Source: Roseomonas acroporae (GTDB taxonomy: Bacteria > Pseudomonadota > Alphaproteobacteria > Acetobacterales > Acetobacteraceae). From it: a DNA stretch of 64,000 nucleotides. The stretch is from positions 1 through 64,000 of the forward strand of contig NZ_JALPRX010000095.1 of NCBI RefSeq assembly GCF_023223525.1, in the 5' to 3' direction. Both the position numbers and the translations under genes were made by a program. The notes below the pieces were generated by a model that saw only the letters and a list, made by a program, of their open reading frames with translations, was not told the DNA's origin and made no database searches. Below are positions 34,310 to 41,783 of this stretch, piece by piece (the first letter of the stretch is position 1; the number at the start of each line of letters is the position of its first letter).

Positions 34310-34776
34310 GCCCGCACCTCCCCGATCAGGTCGCGGGCCAGCGAGCCGGCGAGCGCCGCGGCGGGGCGGTCGTCACCCTCCACCAGCTGGGCCAGGACGG
34401 TGGCCTTCGCCACCATGCCGGCCGTCGAGGTGGCGGGCAGCGCGATCGCCTGCCGCAGCAGGTCGCGCGCCGGCATGGTCAGGGCGCGGGCCCGGGCCAT
34501 GATGGAATCGCTCGTGGCGGGATCCGGCGCGGCCGCGCTGAGCTCGGCCAGCCAGGCAGCCTCGCGCACGCTGCGCAGCCAGCGGTCGGCGACCGCCAGC
34601 AGCAGCGCGTCGGGCGGGGTGGTGCCGATCGCCGCGATGGCGGTGGGCAGCAGGGCGCCGAGGGGAAGACGAGCGGTTTGGTTCCCCGAAATGGGGGAAC
34701 CAATGACGGGGCGCGCCGGGCACGCACCGCCGTTCGCCCCCGGAGGCGGGGACGTGATAGGGATATGGGCAGCCAT
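34306..34776 (-). CDS. First gene of the early cluster
   Basis: A 156-residue, Ala-rich helical protein (AIAAIGTTPPDALLLAVADR). GGAG lies 9 bases before the ATG. It is the first gene leftward from the divergent promoter region shared with the ribbon-helix-helix gene. A 22-bp palindrome at 34680-34701 lies inside its N-terminal part. Function unknown. Confidence 0.55.
   Translation of the reverse strand: MAAHIPITSPPPGANGGACPARPVIGSPISGNQTARLPLGALLPTAIAAIGTTPPDALLLAVADRWLRSVREAAWLAELSAAAPDPATSDSIMARARALTMPARDLLRQAIALPATSTAGMVAKATVLAQLVEGDDRPAAALAGSLARDLIGEVRA
34680..34701. promoter_or_regulatory. 22-bp palindrome inside the first early gene
   Basis: GGTTCCCC (34680-34687) and GGGGAACC (34694-34701) are perfect arms around GAAATG. 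It lies about 75 bp inside the gene, so it could be a second operator or a transcript hairpin; it also encodes the residues SPISGNQ. Confidence 0.4.
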
Positions 34777-34845
34777 TGCCTGCTGACTCCTTCAGCGGGT
34801 GGGGGTCAGGCCGGGTGGAAAGCTCTCACCCTCTCCATCCGGCCG

Positions 34846-34911
34846 CTACGGATGTTACGTAGCATACGGCGCGCACGTCAATGGTTTACGTAGGTGCCGT
34901 AGTCGCCGTAT
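34846..34911. promoter_or_regulatory. Multi-site operator in the divergent promoter region
   Basis: Between the divergent genes, TTACGTAG occurs twice (34855-34862 and 34886-34893), ATACGGCG (34864-34871) faces CGCCGTAT (34904-34911), and CTACGG (34846-34851) faces CCGTAG (34897-34902). This nested set of TACG half-sites fits a ribbon-helix-helix protein such as the one encoded next to it. Confidence 0.55.
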
Positions 34912-34920
34912 CGTTGCCGC

Positions 34921-35109
34921 ATGAACCGGAAGCCCACGCGCTTCGAGCTTCGTCTTCCGCCGGAGCTCGGCGATGAAATCGACCGCTGGCGCCGCGAGCA
35001 GCCGGACCTCCCGCCGCGTGCTGAGGCAGCGCGCCGCCTGATTGAGCTGGGGCTGGAGGCGGCGAAGCCGCGCCCCCAGGCCGGCGGCGGCGACGTGGGC
35101 AACGGCTAG
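34921..35109 (+). CDS. Ribbon-helix-helix (CopG/Arc-like) regulator
   Basis: A 62-residue protein: MNRKPTRFELRLPPELGDEI then the DRWRREQP and AEAARRLIELGLEA helices. The FELRLP strand followed by two helices is the ribbon-helix-helix pattern. It diverges from the early gene cluster across a set of TACG palindromes (34846-34911), so it is probably the autoregulating repressor that controls that cluster. There is no toxin gene beside it. Confidence 0.8.
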   Translation: MNRKPTRFELRLPPELGDEIDRWRREQPDLPPRAEAARRLIELGLEAAKPRPQAGGGDVGNG

Positions 35110-35113
35110 CGCC

Positions 35114-35281
35114 ATGAGCATGGGGACGATGACGGTCGTCGCCCTGTTCTGCAGCGCCGTGGCGCTGATCGTGTCGTTCTCGCCGCCGGCGCTGGGCCCG
35201 CGGCTGAGCGAGTGCCGCAGCATCACGGACGGCACCGCGCGGCTCGCGTGCTACGACCGCATTGCGGCGGCGCGTCGGTAG
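35114..35281 (+). CDS. Small membrane protein with a CYD motif
   Basis: A 55-residue protein with one membrane helix (TVVALFCSAVALIVSFS) and LSECRSITDGTARLACYDRI, the Cys-x-RLACYD motif found in many small envelope proteins. The two Cys could form a disulfide in the periplasm. Start ATG at 35114, 5 bp after the ribbon-helix-helix stop. Function unknown. Confidence 0.55.
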   Translation: MSMGTMTVVALFCSAVALIVSFSPPALGPRLSECRSITDGTARLACYDRIAAARR

Positions 35282-35382
35282 TTGTCGGCATGGGGTTCGT
35301 GCCCGGCGGCATTCAGCTCCGGGACTCCACAACTTCCGGCCAAGGCTGATAGCGTATCGACTCCGGATCGAACGGAGCCCTG

Positions 35383-36078
35383 ATGCGCCTCCTGGCCCTC
35401 TCGATGTTGCTCGTGATTGCGGCCTGCCAAGCTCCGCAGCCAGTACCGGCCCCTGCACAGGCCTCCGCGCCATACACCGGCCCGAGAGCGCTGGCTTGCC
35501 CATCCAACCTGTCGGCGTCTGAGTGCCAGGAAATCAGGGCGCGGGATGCACAGTGGCGAAGCGCCAACGCGTCTCGCATCCAACCACCGGCCGCGCCTTC
35601 GACAGCGCAGATGACGCCGGAGCAGCGCCGCGAAACAGAGAAGCAGGCCCGCGAAACACGGCTAGTAGATATGGCCGTTGCCCGGGCGCCTAATCTATCG
35701 GCCGAAATCCGCAAGGCCGCCGAAGCCAATATTGATGCCGATATCATGGCAGAGCGGGCTGGCGGCAGGACCCGACCAGTTTCTGCCGGTGCCCGCTCAG
35801 CACGCATTACCGCAGAAGATCAGCGCTTAGTAGATCGCGTAGAGGCCCTCCGCCGGAGCGTGATTTCAGGACAGGAGCAAAACCAAATTCAGGCCCAACG
35901 ATCTGCGCGAGACCAAGCCGCGATTCAGATTTGCACCTATCGCGGGCAAATGCTTGATGCCCAGGTCGGCGCCTCCAACCGCTCGATCCTCAATCTTGAA
36001 GGAATGATCGCCGGAGTTCGGGCTCGTGACGCTTGCCTCCAGGTCTACCAGCAGACCGGAATTGTGCCCGGCCTCTAG
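35383..36078 (+). CDS. Putative lipoprotein
   Basis: The 231-residue protein has a lipoprotein signal (LLALSMLLVIAAC, Cys at about residue 15), a Pro/Ala-rich linker and a mostly helical body with LACPSNLSASECQEIRARDA and a C-terminal RDACLQVYQQTG. It is probably anchored in the envelope. No family recognised. It begins the rightward, AT-richer cargo region. Confidence 0.65.
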   Translation: MRLLALSMLLVIAACQAPQPVPAPAQASAPYTGPRALACPSNLSASECQEIRARDAQWRSANASRIQPPAAPSTAQMTPEQRRETEKQARETRLVDMAVARAPNLSAEIRKAAEANIDADIMAERAGGRTRPVSAGARSARITAEDQRLVDRVEALRRSVISGQEQNQIQAQRSARDQAAIQICTYRGQMLDAQVGASNRSILNLEGMIAGVRARDACLQVYQQTGIVPGL

Positions 36079-36225
36079 CCCTCTGCGCCGGCCCGCCAAG
36101 GGCCTGTTCTGTTCAGACCTCCACCTTCGCCCTGGCGACCAGCAGCTCGGCGGCGAAGGCGAGCACGAAGGCTTCGCGCGGAACAGGTGTTGGTTCTGAA
36201 CAGCAAAATCTGAGAGGAAAAATCT

Positions 36226-36888
36226 GTGTCAAACACGGATATAATAGGCTCAAAAATTGACGACGAGGTGCTGGAACGAGTATTCAAAAGCCGAGAAGAT
36301 TTGCGCAAAGCCAATGAGGATTTGCGCAAGGCGGTAGAACATCGAGAGGCCAGATACAGACGCATCCAAGATGCCAACGATGCCGCAGCCATTCAAATGG
36401 CTCATGCCATGCTGCGCACAAACATGAGTTTGAATGCTGGCGCTGCTATAGCTCTACCCACTATTGCAGGCTTGTTCAATCTCGATGCTCATGCTGTTTT
36501 GGTTCCTCTGATGTGGGCAGGCGCACTGCTTGCGCTTGGGGTATCGACCTCTGCGTCTGCATATTTTGTCGGCTACTTTATTTTAAAGGCTCGCTCTGAT
36601 GCGGGAGCGGAGTGGGCAGAAAGCGAAAAATCCGCCGTGTACCACAGCCACTTCGGCGAAGAGATTTCCCCGGGCTCTAAGGAACAATCTTTGGAGTACA
36701 ACAGGAGAGGCCATAAACTTTGGAGGCGCGCTTACAGGCTGGAGGCATTAGGAATCACGCTCTGTATTACTTCCTTTAGCGCAGCTATTGCTGGCGGCTT
36801 GGTGGGCGGAACAGCTTTACTTCGTGCGCCTCAAAAAAACCTTGCTGTCCTCTCTATTCCTGCGGCCATTCCTACAACTGCACGTTGA
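36226..36888 (+). CDS. Membrane protein with coiled-coil head
   Basis: This 220-residue protein has a charged N-terminal coiled coil (REDLRKANEDLRKAVEHREA), then hydrophobic helices at about 72-88, 92-116 and 175-197. The start is GTG with GAGAGG upstream. Base composition is much more AT-rich than the chromosome, which points to recent transfer. Such small membrane proteins with coiled-coil heads occur among anti-phage effectors, but nothing specific is recognised. Confidence 0.6.
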   Translation: MSNTDIIGSKIDDEVLERVFKSREDLRKANEDLRKAVEHREARYRRIQDANDAAAIQMAHAMLRTNMSLNAGAAIALPTIAGLFNLDAHAVLVPLMWAGALLALGVSTSASAYFVGYFILKARSDAGAEWAESEKSAVYHSHFGEEISPGSKEQSLEYNRRGHKLWRRAYRLEALGITLCITSFSAAIAGGLVGGTALLRAPQKNLAVLSIPAAIPTTAR

Positions 36889-37089
36889 CCGCCAGTGTCA
36901 CTGACGGTGATGCCGCCAGACAGCATCACCCCAGCTACGCAGGAAGCGATTGGGTCGATTACGTCGCGCTTCTCACTTGCTGTAATTCGATTAGCCAAAT
37001 CGCAGGCGGACGATATTTCGAAGCACACTCCTTTACTCTCCGCGAGGTTTCTGCGCAAATATCTCCACATACGATTCGAGGCTAACCCC

Positions 37090-37458
37090 ATGGCAACCAA
37101 GCAAACCATTGATCTCGACAGCATGACTGCCGAGGAGCTGCGAGCGCTGATTACCGCAGCCGAGGCCAAGTTCGCCGAGAAGCGCGAAGACGCACTCCAG
37201 GCGCTCAAGACCGAGATGGAGGAGCGGGCCAAGCAGCTCGGCCTTTCGGTCGGCGACCTCTTCGGCTATGCCCCACCCGAAAGCCATGACAGTGCCCGCG
37301 GAGGCCGCAAGCCGCGCAAGGATGCCGGCAAGACCATCGAGCCGAAGTATCGTGGCCCGAATGGCGAGGAATGGACCGGGCGCGGGCGCAAGCCGAAGTG
37401 GCTGATGGCAGCGGAAGCCGACGGCAAGGATCCGGAGCAGTTCAGGATCGCGGCCTGA
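37090..37458 (+). CDS. H-NS-family nucleoid protein
   Basis: The 122-residue protein has an N-terminal dimerisation coiled coil (SMTAEELRALITAAEAKFAE) and the H-NS C-terminal DNA-binding motif: KYRGPNGEEWTGRGRKPKWL. H-NS proteins bind AT-rich DNA and silence foreign genes. Here the gene sits among the AT-rich cargo genes of the element and could silence them, hiding their cost to the host. The ATG lies after a weak GAGG at 13 bases. Confidence 0.88.
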   Translation: MATKQTIDLDSMTAEELRALITAAEAKFAEKREDALQALKTEMEERAKQLGLSVGDLFGYAPPESHDSARGGRKPRKDAGKTIEPKYRGPNGEEWTGRGRKPKWLMAAEADGKDPEQFRIAA

Positions 37459-37520
37459 TTTCTCCGGTCGGGCACCTTTCCAGGGGGCGGGCGCGCCGTC
37501 CTCGCTCCCCGCAGCGGCCC

Positions 37521-37924
37521 CTGCGGCAGCGGCGCATCGCCGCCTCGGTGACGGCGCTGTTCAACGACCAAGCACGCGGCGAGCAGCCCGTGGCGCGCCA
37601 CCTGGACGGGCTGTTCGGGCCCGGTGCCGTGTCGTGGCGGGTGCATGGCGACGTCGGCGCGATGATGGTGGGCGGCGTCGCCGGATGCGGCAGCAGATGC
37701 TGCACCCGGGCATGCTGGCCGGGGTGTGGGACCATTCGCGTTTGCGCGAGGACATGCACGGGCGGCTGCGGCGCACGGCCCGCTTCATCGCCACCACCAC
37801 CTACGACAGCCGGGAGGAGGCGGAAGCCGCGATCGCCCGTGTCCGCGCCGTCCATACTCGGATACGCGGCACGCTGCCGGACGGCACGCCCTACGCTGTG
37901 GATGACCCGGCACTGCTGGCCTGA
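37521..37924 (+). pseudogene. Broken N-terminal fragment of an MpaB-family oxygenase
   Basis: The first frame reads LRQRRIAASVTALFNDQARG then LFGPGAVSWRVHGDVGAMMV. A frameshift near 37680 moves to QQMLHPGMLAGVWDHSRLRE, then RLRRTARFIATTTYDSREEA and the GTLPDGTPYAVDDPALLA end. These are consecutive parts of the MpaB (DUF2236) family. A TGA at 37922-37924 ends it where the family would continue with a further 150 residues or more. So it is a doubly damaged gene fragment within the element, probably picked up from a chromosome. Confidence 0.75.
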
Positions 37925-38043
37925 GTGGAAAAATTTGCACATCCTATTTTGCCAAACCCATGCGCCGCGCCAAACTCACTTGAGTAAACGTTTCGGTGAG
38001 TCCTTAATAGGCAGATGCTTGAAGTTGCGCTCAAGGACCGCCG

Positions 38044-38466
38044 ATGCTCGATGAACAAGCCTTAAAAGTTTTACAGGCTCAACTTGATGAAAATCGAGAT
38101 TGGCTAAAATTCGTGCTTAGCGAGTACTTTAAGTGGTACGCAGCGTTTCTTGCACTAAACTTGGCGGCGCTAGGTTTTTTCACGACGAACAAACCACGCT
38201 CCGTTGCTGCTCTATTTATCGCAATTGATATTGTTGGGGCAATTTTAGCTGCGCAAGTATTATCTTGGTTGAAGAAAGCCGAACAGGATGCCGACAATCA
38301 GCGAACGCATTTGATTTTGGGCGCGCAATTAAATATAGACTGCATGACCTCTTATCCATCACGCCCAATTAAATTTGGATTGCAAGCTGCCGCCGGAACA
38401 CAACTTACTTTTGCGGCAGTCTGGTTATGGTTTTTTGTGAAACGTCTGCTTCCGACATTCTATTGA
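38044..38466 (+). CDS. Small AT-rich membrane protein
   Basis: A 140-residue protein with a soluble N-terminal helix (LKVLQAQLDENRDWLKFVLS) and three hydrophobic helices (YAAFLALNLAALGFF, ALFIAIDIVGAILAAQVL and TFAAVWLWFFVKRLL). It is AT-rich like its neighbours and unlike the rest of the element. No family recognised; possibly a cargo or defence-type effector. Confidence 0.6.
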   Translation: MLDEQALKVLQAQLDENRDWLKFVLSEYFKWYAAFLALNLAALGFFTTNKPRSVAALFIAIDIVGAILAAQVLSWLKKAEQDADNQRTHLILGAQLNIDCMTSYPSRPIKFGLQAAAGTQLTFAAVWLWFFVKRLLPTFY

Positions 38467-38663
38467 TTTAGATGGCGCCATATCACCCTATCGCTTATGG
38501 TTATCTCTGAGGCGTCCAGCACACATCCTAGCCATCAATGCGTAAGCATGTAACGCGCGATAGAGCGGCTGCGCCTTGATCACCAATAAAAGCGAACGTG
38601 CTACGCGCCAAGCTTGGCGGTCGGCGAGTTACCAACCACCAGCCCCAAAGATATACTTATCGG

Positions 38664-39890
38664 CTACGCAGAAAGGATTTTAGGCTCTCGACGGATTGGT
38701 ATAAAAGCCTCAAGTTTACTGGTGGCTGGCCGAACGTTTTTGCCCGACCGCTCTATAATACCCATTTTAATGAGGGCATTCACATCTCTCATTACTGTCT
38801 TAAGCGTTTTTCCTGCATATAGCTCAGCCAGTTGGGGCGTCAGTCTTCTAATTTGATTTAGAGGATATCCTTCCGGAGTTTCGGACACCGCTAGCGCCAA
38901 GTGGCGACGTCGATGATCAGATGGAGATTTTTTATCCCTGAATTCGCCGTGCACGAAATTTTGCCAGACAGCCTTAAATTGGTAATTTTGAACAAACTTA
39001 ATCTGCTCTTTGAGTTGCCCACAAAAGCCTTCGACGGCATATTTGATAAAAGGCATTACATCGCCACCACTTCTACTCGCATTGTCCAATTGCCGGTAAT
39101 ATTCAGCCCTGGTCTGATTGTAGTGATTGCTTAGCAGATGAGCTGCGGCGCTGGGCGCGCCAGCTTCGAGAAGTAAACGAGCTTCAACGAGGCGAGCTGT
39201 CCGCCCATTACCATCTCCAAATGGGTGAATCCAGGCTATATAGAGATGGGCAAGAATGGCTTTTAGAACACCAAATACCACATGCCGACCAGGAGTTGGG
39301 TTGAAAGTAGAACTTGCTAGCCACTCACACATACGGCCAAGAAGATATTCACAATCCTCTGGCGGCGCACCTCTATAACGACCAACTTCTACGCGATGTT
39401 CACGAATACTACCCGGAATAGTGGCGTCATCTACTTCAAGCCCCTCAAGGATCTGCATGTGATATTTTTTGATGTCTGAAGAAGACATATTACACTCTTC
39501 GCGTGTCATTACTTCATGTAATACAAAATTTGTTGCTTTAAGAACGTTATCAACTTCTTTTCCTAAATACTCTTTTGAGGCGGGAAGTTTTAATTGACCC
39601 TCAATACGTTTTGCAACCTCGCTTTCGCTAAGGGTATTTCCTTCAATCGCAGTAGTGGCCATTATGCCCTTCACTAAGTAAATCTTGTGAAGCATTGCAG
39701 CAGTTTCGGGATCAAGCGAAGCGTTTCCCAAGTGATCGCATTTACTTTGGATTTCACCGAGCGCCATCCAGGTGACAGCGTCAGCGCGTCCCATGTCTAT
39801 GTGGAACGTGAGCCACGGATGTGTCTTGAGGTATGAGCGCTCGTTTGTCCGCATGTTTGTCCAACCCAAATCACTGTTTTCAAAGGACAT
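38664..39890 (-). CDS. Fic-domain protein with N-terminal inhibitory helix
   Basis: This 408-residue protein has the complete Fic motif HPFGDGNGRTAR near residue 223 and the inhibitory motif TTAIEGN near residue 65, the class II layout in which an N-terminal helix blocks AMP transfer. The C terminus (residues 330 on) looks like a winged helix. Such proteins AMPylate target proteins and some protect against phage. It is AT-rich. Iterons lie between it and the integrase gene, so it is recent cargo next to the att end. The target is unknown. Confidence 0.85.
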   Translation of the reverse strand: MSFENSDLGWTNMRTNERSYLKTHPWLTFHIDMGRADAVTWMALGEIQSKCDHLGNASLDPETAAMLHKIYLVKGIMATTAIEGNTLSESEVAKRIEGQLKLPASKEYLGKEVDNVLKATNFVLHEVMTREECNMSSSDIKKYHMQILEGLEVDDATIPGSIREHRVEVGRYRGAPPEDCEYLLGRMCEWLASSTFNPTPGRHVVFGVLKAILAHLYIAWIHPFGDGNGRTARLVEARLLLEAGAPSAAAHLLSNHYNQTRAEYYRQLDNASRSGGDVMPFIKYAVEGFCGQLKEQIKFVQNYQFKAVWQNFVHGEFRDKKSPSDHRRRHLALAVSETPEGYPLNQIRRLTPQLAELYAGKTLKTVMRDVNALIKMGIIERSGKNVRPATSKLEAFIPIRREPKILSA

Positions 39891-40017
39891 TAGTGCCCAT
39901 TCTGGGTATAAGATGTCCTATCCTGGCGGACACTACCATGGCTTAGTGAATGATACATGTGGTTCCTCATTGGGAGGCTCTGACTCCAGGGCGCTCGCCG
40001 TCGCCATCAGCCCTACC

Positions 40018-40109
40018 TTCCGACCCTTCCGACCGGCCGTAAGCGTAACAAACTTGGTCGGAAGTGAGCAAAATCAATGGCTTTTCCGACCCTTCCGACC
40101 CTTCCGACC
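40018..40109. repeat. Iteron cluster 2 (inverted counterpart of cluster 1)
   Basis: Six copies of the same octamer: TTCCGACC at 40018 and 40027 (9-bp period), one inverted copy GGTCGGAA at 40056-40063, then TTCCGACC at 40084, 40093 and 40102 (9-bp period). Read on the minus strand the order is three direct, one inverted, two direct, exactly as in 26071-26161. The stretch between the groups is AT-richer. Confidence 0.8.
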
Positions 40110-40155
40110 GCCCAGCGTAAGACCTGGCTGAAAAAGAGAAGGCCGGAAGAGCTGG

Positions 40156-41427
40156 TCAGGCCTTCCGGGGCGGCTTGCGGGAGGCGAGCGGCACCACCTC
40201 GGCGCTCGGCTGCGGCGCGACCAGCCCCGCCAAGTGCGCCTGCCAGCGCCCCACGGCCGCCAGGATCTCGGGCCCGTAGTCGTGCCGGTCGTAGGTCCGC
40301 TCCAGCTTCGTCCGGCCGGAGATGTGGTTGATAGCCAGCTCGGCGTGCTCCCGCGGCACCCCGATCCTGGCCATGCCGGTGCGGGCGGTGCGGCGCAGGT
40401 CGTGCCAGCGCCAACCCGTCACACCTGATGCAGCGTCGATGCGCTGCTTCAACTTGCTCCACCCCTGAAAGCCGGAACCCCGGATCCGGCCGAGCAAGCG
40501 CCATCCTGTTCCTGCCCTTTCACCGTGCTCCGGCCAAACGGCGCGCAGAGCGACCAGAGCCAGGTCGGAAAGCGGTAAGGTGATGGCCTGTCCGTTCTTG
40601 GCTCGCTCCTTCGGAATGGTCCAATGACCGGAAGCCAAATCCACTTCTCCGGTTGCGATGTCGGCAACCTCGGTACGGCGCGCAGTGGTCAGGATCAGCA
40701 GATGAACGAAAGCGCGCGGCTTTGGGCCTTGGCGATCGGCAGCACGCCAGATGGCTTGCAGCTCTGAATCGGTCAGTACTCGGGATCGCGACGACACTGC
40801 CGGCGCCAGTGTCGCCGCCCCCTTGCGTGGCAACAGATGTATGGGGATCCAACCATGGGCCTCGGCATAGCTGAGAAACGACGAGATGGTTCGATACAGC
40901 AGAGCCGCCGTTGCCGGAGCTCCGCGGCGCTTGGCTGCAACAATGCCCGCCCACTGTTCCCGCGTGGTGTCCCGGAGCGGCAGCTTGCCGAGCTTTGGCA
41001 CCACCTCGTTGGTCAGCATGCTGCGGTACTGCGCCACGGTGGTGTGGGCGAGCGGCTTGACCCGATCCCGCTCCCGAGCCCTGATCCACTCCTGGATCCG
41101 ATCCGCGACCGACTGCTCTGCTGCTTTCGCCTTGCGGGCCGATCGCGCAGCTTGAGCCTCGGCGACCGGGTCCCCTCCCCGCTGCACCTCAACGAGCCGC
41201 GCCTGCGCTGTCCGGCGCGCCTCCGCGATGCCCATGGCGGGCCAGGTGCCGATCGTCGGGCGGGTCTGTTTCCCATCCCTGGTGCGCGTCCGAATGCTCC
41301 AGGTCGCCCTGCCCTCGGCAGTCAGGCGCAGAACAAGCCCAATCACCCTGGCGTCGCGTATTTCCAGCCGACCGGACGCGGGAGGGGTAAGGGCGCGCAG
41401 GAACGCATCCGTCAGGTCGCGTCGCAT
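40156..41427 (-). CDS. int: Tyrosine-type site-specific integrase
   Basis: This 423-residue protein has an N-terminal arm-binding domain of the P4/DUF4102 type (TFLRALTPP-like start, then RPTIGTWPAMGIAEARRTAQ), a central core-binding domain and a C-terminal catalytic domain. The catalytic residues are visible: Arg about 250 (TTARRTEV), His and Arg about 342-345 (HDLRRT), and Tyr about 379 (RTYDRHDY). It lies 180 bp from attR and points inward. Arm-type repeats are found between it and attR and next to attL. It should integrate and excise the element. Confidence 0.93.
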   Translation of the reverse strand: MRRDLTDAFLRALTPPASGRLEIRDARVIGLVLRLTAEGRATWSIRTRTRDGKQTRPTIGTWPAMGIAEARRTAQARLVEVQRGGDPVAEAQAARSARKAKAAEQSVADRIQEWIRARERDRVKPLAHTTVAQYRSMLTNEVVPKLGKLPLRDTTREQWAGIVAAKRRGAPATAALLYRTISSFLSYAEAHGWIPIHLLPRKGAATLAPAVSSRSRVLTDSELQAIWRAADRQGPKPRAFVHLLILTTARRTEVADIATGEVDLASGHWTIPKERAKNGQAITLPLSDLALVALRAVWPEHGERAGTGWRLLGRIRGSGFQGWSKLKQRIDAASGVTGWRWHDLRRTARTGMARIGVPREHAELAINHISGRTKLERTYDRHDYGPEILAAVGRWQAHLAGLVAPQPSAEVVPLASRKPPRKA

Positions 41428-41448
41428 GGTGCTCCAGCCGAATCAGGA

Positions 41449-41487
41449 TGTGCCCCCGATTTTACGTGGGGGCACAGCGGGGGCACA
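41449..41487. repeat. Right integrase arm-type sites
   Basis: An inverted TGTGCCCCC (41449-41457) is followed by GGGGGCACA at 41468 and 41479, 11 bp apart, each followed as at the left end by the same bases (the second by AA). This matches 19209-19244. They lie in the leader of the integrase gene and could also let the integrase regulate itself. Confidence 0.7.
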
Positions 41488-41606
41488 AATTCGGCGCGAT
41501 GCTGAGATACAGCAGGATGCTCCGGTGTATTCTAAGAGACTGAGAAACCGATAAAACTGCCCGAGAGATCGTTGCTTAGGCCGATATGCGGTAGGCAGGA
41601 TCCCTA

Positions 41607-41652
41607 ACTTTTAATCATGGGGTCCCGGGTTCGAGTCCCGGCGGGCACACCA
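41607..41652 (+). repeat. attR: right 46-bp direct repeat
   Basis: A second copy of the 3' 46 bases of tRNA-Lys, with one mismatch (TTCGAGT). The 5' half of the tRNA is absent, so it is an integration scar and not a functional tRNA. Confidence 0.93.
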
Positions 41653-41783
41653 GCCATTCCTCGCCCCCGCCCCTGGGGCGCATCGCGACCGCCCTGCGCG
41701 GCCCCGCCTGTCCCGGCACCGGCCTGAACCCGATGCCGATTGCGGCATCGACGGCATCCCGCCATGCCCTGGCGGGACGATCC

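Larger units (their letters stand above)
19150..41652. mobile_element. Integrated phage-satellite-like element in tRNA-Lys
   Basis: The element is bounded by a 46-bp direct repeat (19150-19195 and 41607-41652, one mismatch), the first copy being the 3' end of tRNA-Lys. It carries a tyrosine integrase at its right end, paired arm-type repeats near both ends, an AlpA-like regulator, replication genes, two iteron clusters, capsid and small-terminase candidates, toxin-antitoxin and Fic genes, an H-NS-like protein and AT-rich cargo. No large terminase, portal, tail operon or lysis gene was recognised. It looks like a phage satellite or a reduced prophage; it is not a complete phage. Confidence 0.9.

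Noticed and set aside
36111-36203. Inverted repeat CTGTTCAGACC / GGTTCTGAACAG around a short coding-like fragment before the membrane protein gene
   Set aside because: It is imperfect and short, there is no transposase or target duplication, and the inner fragment could not be assigned to a family.
41607-41652. A second tRNA-Lys gene
   Set aside because: Only the 3' part of the tRNA is present; there is no acceptor 5' strand or D arm. It is the att duplicate.
19150-41652. A complete inducible prophage
   Set aside because: No large terminase, portal, tape measure, tail or lysis genes could be recognised, and the tail-type genes present are broken.
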